DNA of 64,000 nt, taken from positions 22,794,570 to 22,858,569 of the forward strand of contig CM044957.1 in the NCBI GenBank assembly GCA_024516035.1, written 5' to 3'. Below are positions 45,580 to 57,629 of this stretch, one piece after another (position 1 is the stretch's first letter; each line of letters opens with the position of its first letter). The DNA is from Bactericera cockerelli. Its lineage: Eukaryota > Arthropoda > Insecta > Hemiptera > Triozidae. The notes below the pieces were generated by a model. That model did no database searches, was not told the DNA's origin, and saw only the letters and a list, made by a program, of their open reading frames with translations. The position numbers and the translations under genes are program-made.

Positions 45580-47040
45580 GTCATTGTAAGATCAGAGGCA
45601 TCATCGTCAGCGATGGACACCTAAATCATGTATGTACGTACTTATGGAAATGAGAACATAAAATGATAGCAAGAGTTTTCTCTCTTCTGATCGAAGAAGA
45701 GAAAGCAGGAAGAAAGGAAAGCTCCAAGAGACTTTTTTTCTTTATTGACATTTTATTAGAGGCTTAAAGTTATTGATTGAGTTCAAATTATGAAATATGG
45801 AGGATTGAAGGGAGAGGGGGGAGGGGGGTGTAAGTAAGCTAAGTTTATCCGGAGCACGTACAGAACATGTTGAGTTATATGTGCATGTCACCAGAGCTGA
45901 AACTAAGCTGCTGTGTGTGTATCTTCCCACAGGGATGGTAGAGCAGACTGTAATATTCTCATATACAAAATCTAGAGAGTATTTTCTGCCTCGAGATTGT
46001 TTGACCGAAATTGCGTTTTGATGCTTTGTTTTTTTTTACATGAAATAAAGAACTTGTTGCAAGTCAAGTACATATTGTCTTACAGAATAATAGTAGTATA
46101 GGTACTAATATGTATGTATTTTACCTATAATTATATTACTCTACATTCTAAACAGGAACATAAGGTACAGAGGCGGCGACACCGTTTGTGCTTTCCTAAA
46201 ACACTCCTGCTCGCCATTATCAAGACCTAAACAACATTTCACACCAATTGAAAGCCTCGAGTTTCCTCAAGAGAGACACTAGAGAGGAATACGTGACACA
46301 ACAGATGAACCGCAGACACAGGATCCAATTTATAAGCTAGTAAAAAGTTATAGTCGTCAATTTTGCGTTCCCCAGGATTTAGGTTGGACCCAACCACAAG
46401 GTTTTAATTGGTATTTTCCTAAGCAGAAAGGATTACTTCTTTACCTACTGATAAATTAGGAGTATTAGAACGGTCGCATGAGAAGCAGAAGAGTAGTAAG
46501 AAGAGTACAAGTTCAATTCCTAGAGTTGGAAGACGCAACTCGTGCTTATGAAACCTCACTTTGTTTGAATATAAAATCTCTAAATAAATACATAAATACT
46601 TCTCTCCTAACAGTATTCCGAAAGCCCCCACAAGTTCTGGAGCCGACACTGATCGTAATGACAGTTTATATCGGAGAGTATTGTAATAATGTGTTTATGA
46701 CATCTGTTGAAACTTTATGGCTGGCATATGCGATAAACAACATGGAATCATGAGTACGAGTATGTGCTTAGGTGTAATGTCACAAGTGTACCTTATCCCT
46801 TCTGTACACACACCAGCGCCGACCTATTACTAATAGTATTATCCATACCTACTCGCTATCGTATCCTATGAGTGCTTCACCATACTGAATACATGATTAT
46901 AGATAATACATATTAGATAGATACAGGACTCGTTCAAGCACTCTCTTATAATCCTTCTGCTACTACTTCCTTTGGAATGACAGACCAGTAGCATTAGAAC
47001 AACATGTAATAATAATATGATGTCTATGATATATATAATC
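45580..47040. other. Intergenic, no gene; one SINE-like head
   Basis: A tRNA-like stretch around 46465-46560 has AACGGTCGCATGAGAAGCAG and AAGTTCAATTCCTAGAG (B-box-like). Frames over it on both strands are shadows. Confidence 0.4.
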
Positions 47041-47734
47041 ACGGAAAAGAAATCGTTAATAGGGTTTTTTCTTCATATATGAACAAAACTTTGAAAAAGT
47101 GTTTTTTAAATTATTTTCAGTGCGGTGCTGCTTTTATGGGTGACATTTGGGTGCTGCTTTGATGTAGGTAATTCTAGAACGGGGTATACCCCCGTTAATT
47201 TGTATTTATTAAAATAAAATAAAAGCAGGTATCTAGTTTTTAAAGTAGCATAACTTTTTTAATTCTAATCCTAATAAAAAATATTACTTGAATTTGAGAT
47301 GTTACGAATTGCGCCTGGAAACAAAGATAAGACGCAAAACGCACACATTTTTTGACAAGGTGTTTTTAAATCAAAAATATTAAAAAATGGTTCATAACCC
47401 CGCCCTTTAGGTAGGACATTAGCTTTATTCTCTTTTGTTTCTTGTTTCTTTGTTCAATTTATTATTTTTTCTTTATAATTTTATTGTATTTTACTGTATA
47501 TATTTTACTTTGTCTTACCTAATAGAGAACAATATAAAATAAAAATAAAGTCTAATTTTCATTACAATTAATATGCAAACAGATTTGATCCACTAGAATT
47601 ACATCAAAAGAGCACCCAAATGTCAATAGGAAATTTCGTCGAAATCATAAGTACCGCACAGAAAATAGTTTTTTAAAAAAATCATTGTTTTGTTCATTTG
47701 AAGAAAAAAACCCTATGAACGAGTTCTTTTCCGT
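47041..47734. mobile_element. Foldback element with nested LINE tail
   Basis: ACGGAAAAGAAATCGTTAAT, AGGGTTTTTTCTTCA, GTGCGGTGCTG, GACATTTGGGTGCTGCTTTG and GATGTAGGTAATTCTAG in the left arm are mirrored by the right arm down to CTATGAACGAGTTCTTTTCC|GT. The centre holds a LINE 3' tail (47390-47570). Confidence 0.75.
47390..47570 (+). mobile_element. LINE-like 3' tail
   Basis: CATAACCCCGCCCTTTAGGT, AGGACATTAG ... CTTACCTAATAGAGAACAAT then AAAATAAAAATAAAG match the two tails downstream. Confidence 0.6.
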
Positions 47735-47756
47735 ACGCCGCGCGCCGTCTGTCACA

Positions 47757-47955
47757 AGTCACAAGGGTTGGGTGGAAGAGATTGCCATAGGCAATAACCC
47801 CGCCCTTTAGTTAGGACTTATGTTTTTATATATTTTCTATTCTTTTTCGTTTTCATTGTATATATTGTTTCCATTTTTTTCATTGTTAAATTAATTATTT
47901 GTATGTAATGTCCATTTATACCTAATAAAGCGTTGTATAATAATAATAATAATAT
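47757..47955 (+). mobile_element. LINE-like 3' tail
   Basis: AAGGGTTGGGTGGAAGAGAT, AATAACCCCGCCCTTTAGTT, then a T-rich 3' UTR and CCTAATAAAGCGTTG with (TAA)n tail. Typical of a 5'-truncated non-LTR copy; no coding left. Confidence 0.65.
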
Positions 47956-48655
47956 AACTCTTGAATGGTTTAAGCTCAGCTGACTCAGTATCTCGAGAAC
48001 GGTATGTCGTAGCTCACTGAAATTTGTTGCAATGAACTTCTCACAATGAGGACTTTACAATAATATATCCATTTCAGTTTTTGCGTTTTTTATATATTGA
48101 GTCGTTTCCAAGAAACCCAGGCCCAAGTGAGACTTTACAGAAGCCCTGTATATGTACAATGTACATATGTATTCACCACTGTACGCATCTATGTATGTAG
48201 TATACCTACATACTTGGGAGAGAAATCTAGAATATATGAGAAAGTACGCACAATACACAGATATAGGCTAGGAAGAACTGTCCCCTCTTTACAACACAGT
48301 TTTTAAAAGGCAAAAAACCATCATATGCGGACATAGAGTATTAAGCTCATATATATTTTTCAGCTTTTCCTCGTCTCTAGAGTATTAAATAGAAATTTCG
48401 TCATTGCAAGTATATGAACCAAGTTTTTATCCCTTGTTCCAACTTTTTTTCCAACTTTTTGACGCGGTGCAGAGGGAATAGGCAGGGTACCTCATTATCG
48501 CATGATTATCCTCAGAGTTAAGCCTGCAGAAAGTAAAGTCAGGTTCAATCGGATTCTCAGAATTCCCATCCTTAGCCAGTCCCTGCCCACAGTGACTAAT
48601 AGAAGTAGGTAAAGTGAAAGCTAAAGAAAAAGATTCCAGTTGTGCATAGAGAGAT

Positions 48656-48835
48656 AAGGGTTGGGTGGAAGAGATTGCCTAAGGCAATAACCCCGCCCTT
48701 TAGTTAGGACATATATTATGTATATATTTATTTATTTTTTCTATTATATTGTATATTGTATTTTCATTTGTAATTATTTGTATTGTATATAATATGTCCT
48801 ATTACCTAATAAAGTGTAAATAAATAAACAAATAG
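48656..48835 (+). mobile_element. LINE-like 3' tail
   Basis: Same order as at 47757: AAGGGTTGGGTGGAAGAGAT, AATAACCCCGCCCTTTAGTT, then CCTAATAAAGTGTAAATAAA and a TAAA-like tail. Confidence 0.65.
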
Positions 48836-49154
48836 AGAACATCGCTCAATTATACATGGAATGTCTAGGTACTAAACTGATTCAGAGACACTGGGGAATC
48901 TGTCTACCAAGTCTGTAGAATATACATGAAATAGCATTTGCGCGTATATTTGGAAACGGCACAATGAGGACTTCACAGTTATCTGTTAGAATAAGGTGAA
49001 GAAGTCTGCACGATGAAACTTCCTCCAGTAGTGGCAGGAAAATGTTTGATGAGACCCGGGAGTAACAGAAAAGAAAAGGATCGTGAGAGTGTCCATGGAA
49101 AACAATGCGAGAGGGAAACGGATCACTTCCAAATCACGTGTGGTTGTTTGTATA

Positions 49155-50248
49155 CAGGGTGTTTTTTTAAATACTTGCCACACAGAAACCTGTATCCCTT
49201 TATATTTTGGGGGATTAAGTTTTAGCTAATAACCTTAAAAATAGTTCAACTACATAATTGTAATGTAGGTGTTACAAAAACAAAAAACAAAAAAATATAC
49301 TCTAAAATCAGGAGAGTGAGGGACCATTCTAGTGGACCATTACGATACGTTTGTCTCAAAAAGTCTGTACCAGAGTAAATTTATCACTTGTACAAGGTGA
49401 ATTCCAATTAGGGGAGGTAACGAATTCTCTCCCGTTGACCTTTACTTACCCGAGTTCTCTCCGACATGTTGAAGGGTTCACCACGAGTTCTCTCCGGCCT
49501 GTTGGAGGGTTAACAACGAATTCACTCCCGAAAATAAGACCATGCTTTTTTACAAATACATTAGGTATTTAAGAAAATGAAAACTATCATTTTTATATAA
49601 GAATCACCTATTTCTAAGGAAATCCTTAAAATCTCAAACTAATGAAAGGCAATGCTTTAAGTATAAAGTTGGGTTAGGTAAAATACATAGAAGGCCATCA
49701 TGCCTTTGGAATATAGTAGGGTTAGGGATAATAAATAGAAGTCCGCCTCATGGCTGATTCAATGATACCTATTAGGTTTTTCTATTATAAAATTTATCTA
49801 AACTATATTGGTATAAACTCAGGTAAAAAATGAGAATTCGGTGTTGATATTTAAACATGAGCGGGAGAGAACTCGTGGTACTCTATCTGACCAAAAGTTG
49901 GGTCGGGAGAGAACTCGGTGACGCCCTCAACTAGTTGAGAACTTTAAGGTTAAAATTCTCATTTTACCTGATTTTTCGCGCTATGGACACAGAAGAGTCC
50001 ATATTCACACTTCCTACCCTGTATCTCCTGAACCTTACTCATTAAGTTGTTGCTCACTGAAATTTGTTGCAATGAGCCAGACGATACCATTCCATTGAAT
50101 ATTTTTAAGTTGGTCCGTGCCCAGCCTGACTGGGGCGCTGTAGACAAATTTTCATTTGTTAAAACTTAATCCCCCAACAAATTAAAGGATTCTCATGTTC
50201 TCGAGTTTTTAGGGGTGGCAAGTTAAAAAAATAATAATAAACACCCTG
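49155..50248. mobile_element. Foldback with GAGTTCTCTCC arms, TA-flanked
   Basis: The ends CAGGGTGTTTTTTTAAATAC and, inverted, CAGGGTGTTTATTATTATTT then CTTGCCACCCC are flanked by TA (49153-49154, 50249-50250). Further in, the GGGGGATTAAGTTTTA text is mirrored, then four GAATTCTCTCC/GAGTTCTCTCC motifs on the left face GAGAGAACTCG motifs on the right. The core (about 49660-49770) carries the inverse of the 45-bp unit found at 36539. Confidence 0.8.
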
Positions 50249-50629
50249 TAGAATAGACCTACATAATATTGTTTTCTTTAGGAAATTATCAAGAGGAAGA
50301 GGAAGGGGTTGAAAAGTTCTTAAGTGCCGGAAGTCCGGGACAGTATTCAGTTTTTTGTCTCCCTCCTGCATACTGCAAATGAGGTATCAATGATATCATG
50401 TTGTTTCAAAAAAGAGCAAAATCTGTTGTTCTCTGCTTGCATTCATGTACAGGGTGTCTCATTTTAAACAAACCAGAGCTTTTATTCGGAAACTATTGAT
50501 TCTACAGAAAAATTATTCTGACTAAATCTTCCTGATGGTGACCTCGAACATTTCCTCTAGGTTAGATTGAGGTCAACTTCAAAAATTTAAATAGATGAGT
50601 CCCATTTTTACAACAGTAAACCCAAGACG

Positions 50630-50760
50630 TATTATTATGTGGTCAAAATCCTGAATGGGAGGATAACTTGTCATGTCCCGGCTGGGTTTCGAACCCGCGA
50701 CCAGTGGATTACCAGTCAGACGCTTTGACCACTGAGCTACCGCGCGGGACAGTCTTGTAC
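50630..50760 (-). mobile_element. tRNA-derived SINE, well-kept head
   Basis: On the minus strand: GTCCCGCGCGGTAGCTCAGT (A box), GGTCGCGGGTTCGAAACCC (B box) and CCGGGACA closing six acceptor-stem pairs. The anticodon stem is poorly paired and a SINE body (ATGACAAGTTATCCTCCCATT-like) follows, shared with 27420. Confidence 0.7.
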
Positions 50761-50764
50761 GGTC

Positions 50765-51149
50765 CATCACTTGCAATACTTGGCACAGCTCGATTAGTTA
50801 GCTCTGTGCACAACTGCGCATGCATATGCTATGGAGTAGGTAGGTACTTAAAGAGACATATTAATAAGTTAAGTTAAAAATTAATGGCATGACACCGTGA
50901 TAAGAGACACAAAATAGTGAAGTCGTTTGAAAATGTAACGTAAAGTTGATATACACTCACCAGCAAAATAAGCCACCGTTCTACATGCAGTTTTTGCATT
51001 TAACATAATGCATTTCCATACGGACTAAATTTGACTTAACTTGTTTTATAGTTGAAATTTTCTAGGCATTTTGTATAATATTATGAAGTGAGAAAAAGTA
51101 ATGTATCTAATTAACTATCAATACATAACTAGCAAATATTTTTCTTTCA
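50765..51149. other. Intergenic, possible single transposon end
   Basis: TATACACTCACCAGCAAAAT at about 50950 resembles a Tc1-like terminus but no partner end was found. Confidence 0.3.
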
Positions 51150-51199
51150 CCAGCACGGCCATGCCTCGGTGAACGCTCCAGTGCCTAGGCCGCGGCTAG
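51150..51199 (+). mobile_element. Helitron-like 3' end, 5' part not seen
   Basis: CACGGCCATGCCTCGGTGAA, GTGCCTAGGCCGCGGCTAG|T matches the last part of the 57097 Helitron in layout. No TCTCTATATATA start is visible upstream. Confidence 0.55.
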
Positions 51200-52314
51200 T
51201 TTATTATATTACTTGTATAGATACGTACATATGTATCTGTGCTGAGGAGAGGGAGAGGAAGAGAGAGATACGGATTTGGAATAAAAAATACAGTAAAGTG
51301 GTAGGGTTTCCGAGCAATTTGAAAGTGTATTATATAAACTTTGACCCGAAAATCTTCCAGAATAGAAGACAAGCAAGAAAAAAGCTCCAGATGGTAATGG
51401 TAAATTCAAATTATGCAGTTTATATCCCTATCGTCTGTATCCAAGGGTTTTACACAAACATGTTTTTATTGTAATTTTTGCTCGAGGAAAAACATCATTT
51501 GATGAGGATATTTTGAATTGTAGGGTTAGAGATGTCCCTTCTCTACAGACATTCTGTTTCATATCATATATTTATGTTTGCCTAAATTGCTGAAATCGCT
51601 TATTGACCGAGAAAACAACGCTAACATCGCAATCTGGTTTCTTCAAAATTCTCAAAGCCCGGAATTTGTCTATTGAGGAAGCTATTGCACTATATTAAAG
51701 TTTCCTTACGTTATTAAGGTTATAACGTGTTTTCAGTTATTTGATTATACATGAAAAATTTTGGTCTAATTTATCTGGGTCGTGAAAATTCAACACTCAG
51801 ACGAAAATGTGATTTCACCAAGTTGCATGAATGCGAAGTACTTTCAGCTCATTCAAGAAGTAAGAAAGCACGAGCAGAAAGCGCGGCGTTAATACTTCAT
51901 GTTACAAGTGTGTTGAGAAGTCAGACATTTTCTCTTTTCAAACCAACAGAAATTGAAAATGAATTTTCATTTTTTACCTATGTATGCACTTAGCACAAAT
52001 GTTTTTTTTTTTTTTTTTTGTTCTTGCTTTTTTTAATAGGCAAACATTTTTTTCCCTTTGAATGGAAGAAAATTCACAATTTGGAAATTTGACTTTCTTT
52101 GCAAACTTTCATCTTGAGAGTTTGAGAACTTTTACTGTCCAATCCGGCCACAGTCTTGTGTAGAGATTTTGCAAGAAAAAAATCATTTTTTTCTTTTGTT
52201 GCCGATTGAAATTAAAAAAATCAGGTTATTCGAGATTCAGAGAAAATGGCCCGAAAAAAAAGTATGTAAAATTTCTGAATTAAAAAGTACTCAGGAGCCA
52301 TTTAGAAGTACAAA
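51200..52314. other. Intergenic, no gene confirmed
   Basis: An 80-codon frame at 51751-51993 has mixed composition but no motif. At about 52262-52310 text such as AAAAAGTACTCAGGAGCCAT matches the 43565 foldback, inverted. Confidence 0.35.
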
Positions 52315-52470
52315 TAAATATTGACCTGGGTTCGATCCCCAGCGGGGCAGGATTTTTTCTGCTCTGTTCTTGGGTGTTCGGGGTGTAAAATGAGTAGCTG
52401 CTTTAATGTGAGCAGCAACCAGTGGCGGAATTATATAGGCAAAAATAAGATATTAGGATATTAAAAGATA
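52315..52470 (+). mobile_element. tRNA-derived SINE, 5'-truncated
   Basis: It starts in the B box (GACCTGGGTTCGATCCCCAG) and runs through GTGAGCAGCAACCAGTGGCG, GAATTATATAGGCAAAAATA as in the 28610 copy. Confidence 0.7.
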
Positions 52471-52499
52471 CGGAAAAGTCCTATATTCCTGAGCTACCC

Positions 52500-55045
52500 A
52501 CTAAAAATTGTGATACAATAACACAAAGAAACACATTAAAAAAAAGGAACGAAAAAAAAACTATAAGTATTGTGTTAGGATTCGTCAATAAGACACGGGA
52601 AAAAGGGATGAAGATCTACATATAAGGTACAATAGCTACAATGCTACATATAGGTTCCTGTAAATGTAAGTCATATAACTATACTCGTACATATATTATG
52701 TAGGTAGTAGGTAGTGAATATATCTATGTTTAAACATACATCATTGGGTCGATACCAGAAGATCATAGAATGATTGAAGTTTTTTATTTATAAATAAAAA
52801 AAGTCTTGTAGCATATTTTTTTTGAAATATGGGTAGCTGTTTTGTGATTTTTTTTTAAACTCTTCTAACTGTAGTTAACATTCATGAGCATATACATATA
52901 TGGTGTATTACTATAACAAAATAAGATCTAGGTAATGTAGGTATACATACGATATGAGAAGATTTGGGAAAAACTTTACATTTAAATGATGTCACAAACA
53001 TAACATTACCTGAAATCAGACGGAAAAAGGAACAATTAATCACCAAATTCAAGACAGTAAGGTATATCTTATGTACCATAGTAATATTAATACATAACTC
53101 AGGTCAGTTGTTCATATAGACTCCAGAATCCAAACTGTTGGGTGAGTTAGCAGGACTTTCGGAATGAGGATCTCGACCTGGCCATTTACTTTACTCACCC
53201 TCCTGAACAAGTTTTCGAAAGAATTGCCTGCGTCGCTATACTCTTGTATGCTACCAGCAGTGATCAATTAGCTCTATTTTACAATATTGTCAATAAGTAA
53301 CAATCCAAGTCGGTTATAGTTCAAATGACTCATGAGCAATATAAAATCAGTCAGGCGTTGGCGTCGATGGAATTAAAGTATACGCAAATAAAATAAAAAG
53401 CTCTACTGAGCGGACGAAGAAACATGTAATAAAAGCAAAGAATTGAATAGGTAATCAACTCTTCCGTTATCACTGGCAGAGCTGGGGCTGGGGGATGGGG
53501 GACAATAAAGGAGAGTTTGAGAAATTCAATAAAATTCGAGTGAGAAAAGAAGAAAAGCGGAGGAATGGAGCGGAGAACTCATCAATACATGTAGAGTAAC
53601 GGTTTCGGTGCATATTTTATATCTGTCTTTCTCTCCCTTTTTCCTTGGAAATTAACTTGAGGGATTTTTTATGTTGCGAAATAAACGGGCGCCATCGCAT
53701 TATGTATTGACACAGAGGATCTTTTTCTCCAAACAAAGACTTTGTTGTTGATGGTGGATTCTTATTCTTAATTTCTTAGCGGGGCGTCTACCATGCATTC
53801 ATTTGTAATATAGGAAAACTTCATGAGATTTTCTTTTTCAACATTTTATCTTCTAAATTAAATGAGGTTAAGTTGTTGAGCTACACGCCAAGGAATTGAG
53901 AGGATACATGAGTTGGTAAAAGTTAATTTTCCAGATGACACGGCGCTCAAGGATGCTTTGGGATTTAAAAGTTTACTCCTCAACTAGTGGGTATTTGTTC
54001 CATTTTCAGAACTTTCCCAAGGAGGAAGATGGAATTTTCAAAGATAAGAAAAGGGTGTAACGATTAGTGGTATGTCTATCATAAAAGTAAATTATTATAG
54101 TACAAATAGAATTTTGTCTAAAAACATAGAATATAAATAGAACAATAATTATGTATATTTATCATCATGGAATTTCAGAATATCATTCTGTTTGTTGAAA
54201 TAAACGTCCAATAAAATAAAAGAAGAATTTGGAGAAGACTATTCAAGAGATGGATAATCTACCATTTTATAAGCTTACATTACAGTCATTACACCATACT
54301 TTCTCCCCCTATCCCAGAGCTATTTCATCATTCATCAAGCTATTCAATATATGTTTAGGAAATAAACCCAAGAAAATATAAATTTACTTAAAAAAATCAG
54401 TAACAATCACTGTTTCACAACTACAGATTGTAATGAACTTCGAAATTGAATGATTTTATCAAAAACGTTAAAGAATAATCTGAATTTAGATAGAAAAGTA
54501 CGTTAACAAATGAAGCATGAATTTTTCCAACAGAGTCATTGCGTCAAGTCAATTGAAGAACAAAATAAATAAAGTGAGTTAATTTTGTTTAATAATGAAC
54601 GAATCTATTATAATTATATTATGATAAATTATTTATTCGTCGATCATTATTTATGATTTATATAGGTTTCATGATATTAAATCTTATAATGGCATTGTAT
54701 AAGAGCTATTTAAAATGTCCATTTTTTAAAAGTTCAGCTTTTATATTACGAATTCTACGTTCTTTCTATTTCACAAAGATCAATGAGTAGTGAATGAATA
54801 TTTCGTTTACTCTCCCTACGCCTCTTGACTGCGCCTGGGGACCGGGAACCAAGGCATCCAATGCTTGTGAGACGCAAACCTGGGGAATGCATCGGGCACC
54901 TGATCGAAAATACATTGAAGTAGTGGTCTGAGTCTGGCCGCGAGATGCAAGACTAATACTCTCACTAGGCAAGGTAAATCTTAGAATACAGCATATTCCG
55001 TGGTCGAAATCTCAAAGTAAAGAGAGTATAATAAATTAATGCATA
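52500..55045. other. Intergenic, no gene seen
   Basis: AT-rich with a somewhat GC-richer part near 53100-53280. CTACCCACTAAAAATTGTGA at 52495 is also found at 27621. Confidence 0.4.
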
Positions 55046-55149
55046 TTATGTTGCAGGAACTTCCCGATTTCAGGAAAGTCTTGAAGTTCCTGATTTGAAT
55101 GTTTAATTATACAGGAACTTCTAGTTGTTTTAGAAACTTTGTTGATGAC

Positions 55150-55529
55150 TTTTTTGAAAAGTGAGATCGGTGTGATCGATGGGGGTTAGTGGGGAGGGTC
55201 GACTCCAGTCAGATTTTGTCTATCTGTTACCGTTTCGGGTGTAGCTAAGCTACGTGATTTTGCCCTAAAATTGAACGGGAAATCAATATTTTCAGTGATT
55301 GATTTAGTCAAGGTCTATAACCAAATACCTGTCGATCTTCGTGACGTTCCTAAAACAGCTATAATCACACCTTTTGGTCCATAAGAATTTCTTGTTGTGC
55401 TGCACAAATATTTCAGAGATTCATAAACGCGGTGACTAGACCATTTGACTTTTGATTCCCATGCATAGACGATATTTTGGGGGCGTCTGATAATCCTGTC
55501 GAACATGACAAACATTTAAAACTGCTATT

Positions 55530-55565
<36 letters not shown>

Positions 55566-55815
55566 AAGACTATAAGTATTCTCATGAAAGCTGCAAAGTT
55601 AAAATTTGGTTTCAATGAGGTCAAATTCATGGGTCACATGGTAACCAAAGACGGATCTAAACCCCTGCCTGAGAAAAATAAAGCCATTATTAATTTTCCT
55701 CTGCCAAAACTCGTTTGTGATCTAAAAAGGTTTCTAGGCATCATTACAGTTCACAGAACTACTAATTACTATCCATCCACAATATCCAATTCTGAGTGGA
55801 GCAATGGTGGTAGCA
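55150..55815 (+). pseudogene. Decayed Ty3/Gypsy pol (reverse transcriptase) fragment
   Basis: Pieces of a Ty3/Gypsy RT are readable in order but in different frames: a FSVIDLVKVYNQIPV-type block, PKTAIITPFG followed by a stop, an IDDIL active-site box in another frame, HLKLLF, then after a 31-A insertion KLKFGFNEVKFMGHMV, KPLPEKNKAI and LKRFLGI. At least one in-frame stop, frame changes and the A run show it cannot be expressed as one protein. No gag, integrase or LTRs were identified. Confidence 0.85.
55534..55564. repeat. Poly-A tract (31 A) inside the Gypsy remnant
   Basis: The run breaks the pol fragment between the active-site region and the downstream connection region. Confidence 0.9.
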
Positions 55816-55819
55816 AGAG

Positions 55820-57096
55820 AGTGTAGAGTGAGATAATCCTGCATGACGTCACAATCAGAACACTTCCGGATGACTACTTCAGAACAAACGTATACACAAA
55901 CAACAAGCGAAAATTTTTATTGCAATTTTTCTTTTCCCCAGCAAAACTATTTCATATCTTCGAAATACAACAGCGAACTCCTTAATAGTTCACAGTACGA
56001 AGCACATCTCAGTTCAATGAACCAATACGAGTACGTGTCTTCAAACTTTGCTCCACTTAGATTATTATTATAATATGGAGCAACTTGCAAAAATCTTGTT
56101 CAACTAATCCCTTCCTTCAAAAACACTAACCTTAAAAATAATCAACCAAACGCAGTGAAGGAGCGAAGCGACCTCACTAAGTGAGGTTCTGTTTTAACTT
56201 GGGTACTGGACGATTTGCTTTTGTTTGTCTTTTTGTCTGTCTGTCTGATAGTTCCGAAACACAATACTTCCGATTTCTAATATTAGAAATTTCTCGGAAG
56301 TAAAAAGCGCAAAGCCCGAGGCTTTTACTTTCTTTGTATTGGAAAGCTCTCTTGTTCCCCCTCAAATTTATCAAGCACGACGTGTCATTCCATATAATCA
56401 AATTCCTTACACTCTATATTCTTCCTTACATGTTTCGCCCTCTTTCGTGTAATACTCGTACAATATATTATTATATTGAATCTTTAGTTCACTCAATTTG
56501 TTTTCAATGTTTATGTTGCGGCTCAAATAATATTACGATGTGGCTTGTCGATAATATTGAGGATGCCAATCAATGTACTATGTATTCAACTATCTCCTAA
56601 TGAAGATCAATGTATAATATTAATTCATTATGGCTACATAAAAGTTATAATTCACGAAAACCCTACCAGATTCATGACTGTAAAACAAATCATTTTTAAT
56701 ATTCTGAAAAGTTTATCAAATTTGAAGAAAAGTCAAAAATACTAGTCACAAAAGTATTGGATTCCGACTTCCACTGTTTTAAAAGCTCGAATGGTTGTGA
56801 TTGAACATCAGTTTTAGACCCTCGCCGTTTCTTCCTTTTCTTTTTTTCTTTCTTCTGTCAGTTCAGTGCTTTAGTCCTCATTTCTTTATTTAGAATTGTA
56901 ATAATATTTGTAATTCACTTTGCCTCCAGTTATAAACACCTCCATTTTTCTTTTGTTTCGTGAAATATAGCTGCACTACCTCTCCTGATTTCTCCTCTTG
57001 TTTTTGTAGGCGGTAAAGGTATCTGCCTCCTTCTCCACTCCTATCAGACATCTTCTTCGTCTTCTTCTCATTCTTTTCGTAATTTCCTTTTCGTCA
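55820..57096. other. Intergenic, R1 end only
   Basis: AGCGAAGCGACCTCACTAAG at 56161, a GTCTGTCTGTCTGATAG run and the R1 palindromic end CACAATACTTCCGATTTCTA (56260-56305) are seen. The rest has no gene or known repeat. Confidence 0.45.
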
Positions 57097-57328
57097 TCTC
57101 TATATATAAATGTCAGTCACTGACTGACCACTGACTGATCATCGCTCTACAGCCCAAACCGTAAGTCCTAGGAAGCTGAAATTTGGTAGGTAGCTTTGTC
57201 TTATAGTCTAGATGTGCAATAAGACGGGATTTTTCGAAATTCCCACTACAACACCTGCCATTGGCGAAAAAGGATTTTTTGCTTTCACGGCCATGCCTCG
57301 GGCCGCAAAGCGGGCGACAGCCCGCTAG
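57097..57328 (+). mobile_element. Non-autonomous Helitron, family B (232 bp)
   Basis: It starts A|TCTCTATATATAAATGTC and ends with a 7-bp stem hairpin AGCGGGC-GACA-GCCCGCT whose last bases run into CTAG|T. It shares the first 14 bases and the CACGGCCATGCCTCGG text with related ends but not the middle of family A. Confidence 0.85.
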
Positions 57329-57629
57329 TATTTATATACATATTTTAATGTCAAGGAACTTACAAAGCTTGTATAATTTTGTCATAGTATATACATATGT
57401 AGAATGTAATGACCATCAAAAAGTAGAAAAATATTGTAATAGGTGAGCAGAAGTACCGGTAATGTCACAATTTGAAGTCAAAATTTCTAGAGGGGTGCAA
57501 TTATTATCGTTTAGAGTGGAGGGAACCTATACAATTACAGGAAGAGAATATTGGGTTTCTTATATTGCTCTCTAGTTATGACACTCCCGGTTATTCCATT
57601 CAATTATTCATTGTTTCTTCAACTTATGG

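Noticed and set aside
50660..50750. Functional tRNA gene (minus)
   Set aside because: A and B boxes and part of the acceptor stem are good, but the anticodon stem is mispaired and a SINE body follows.
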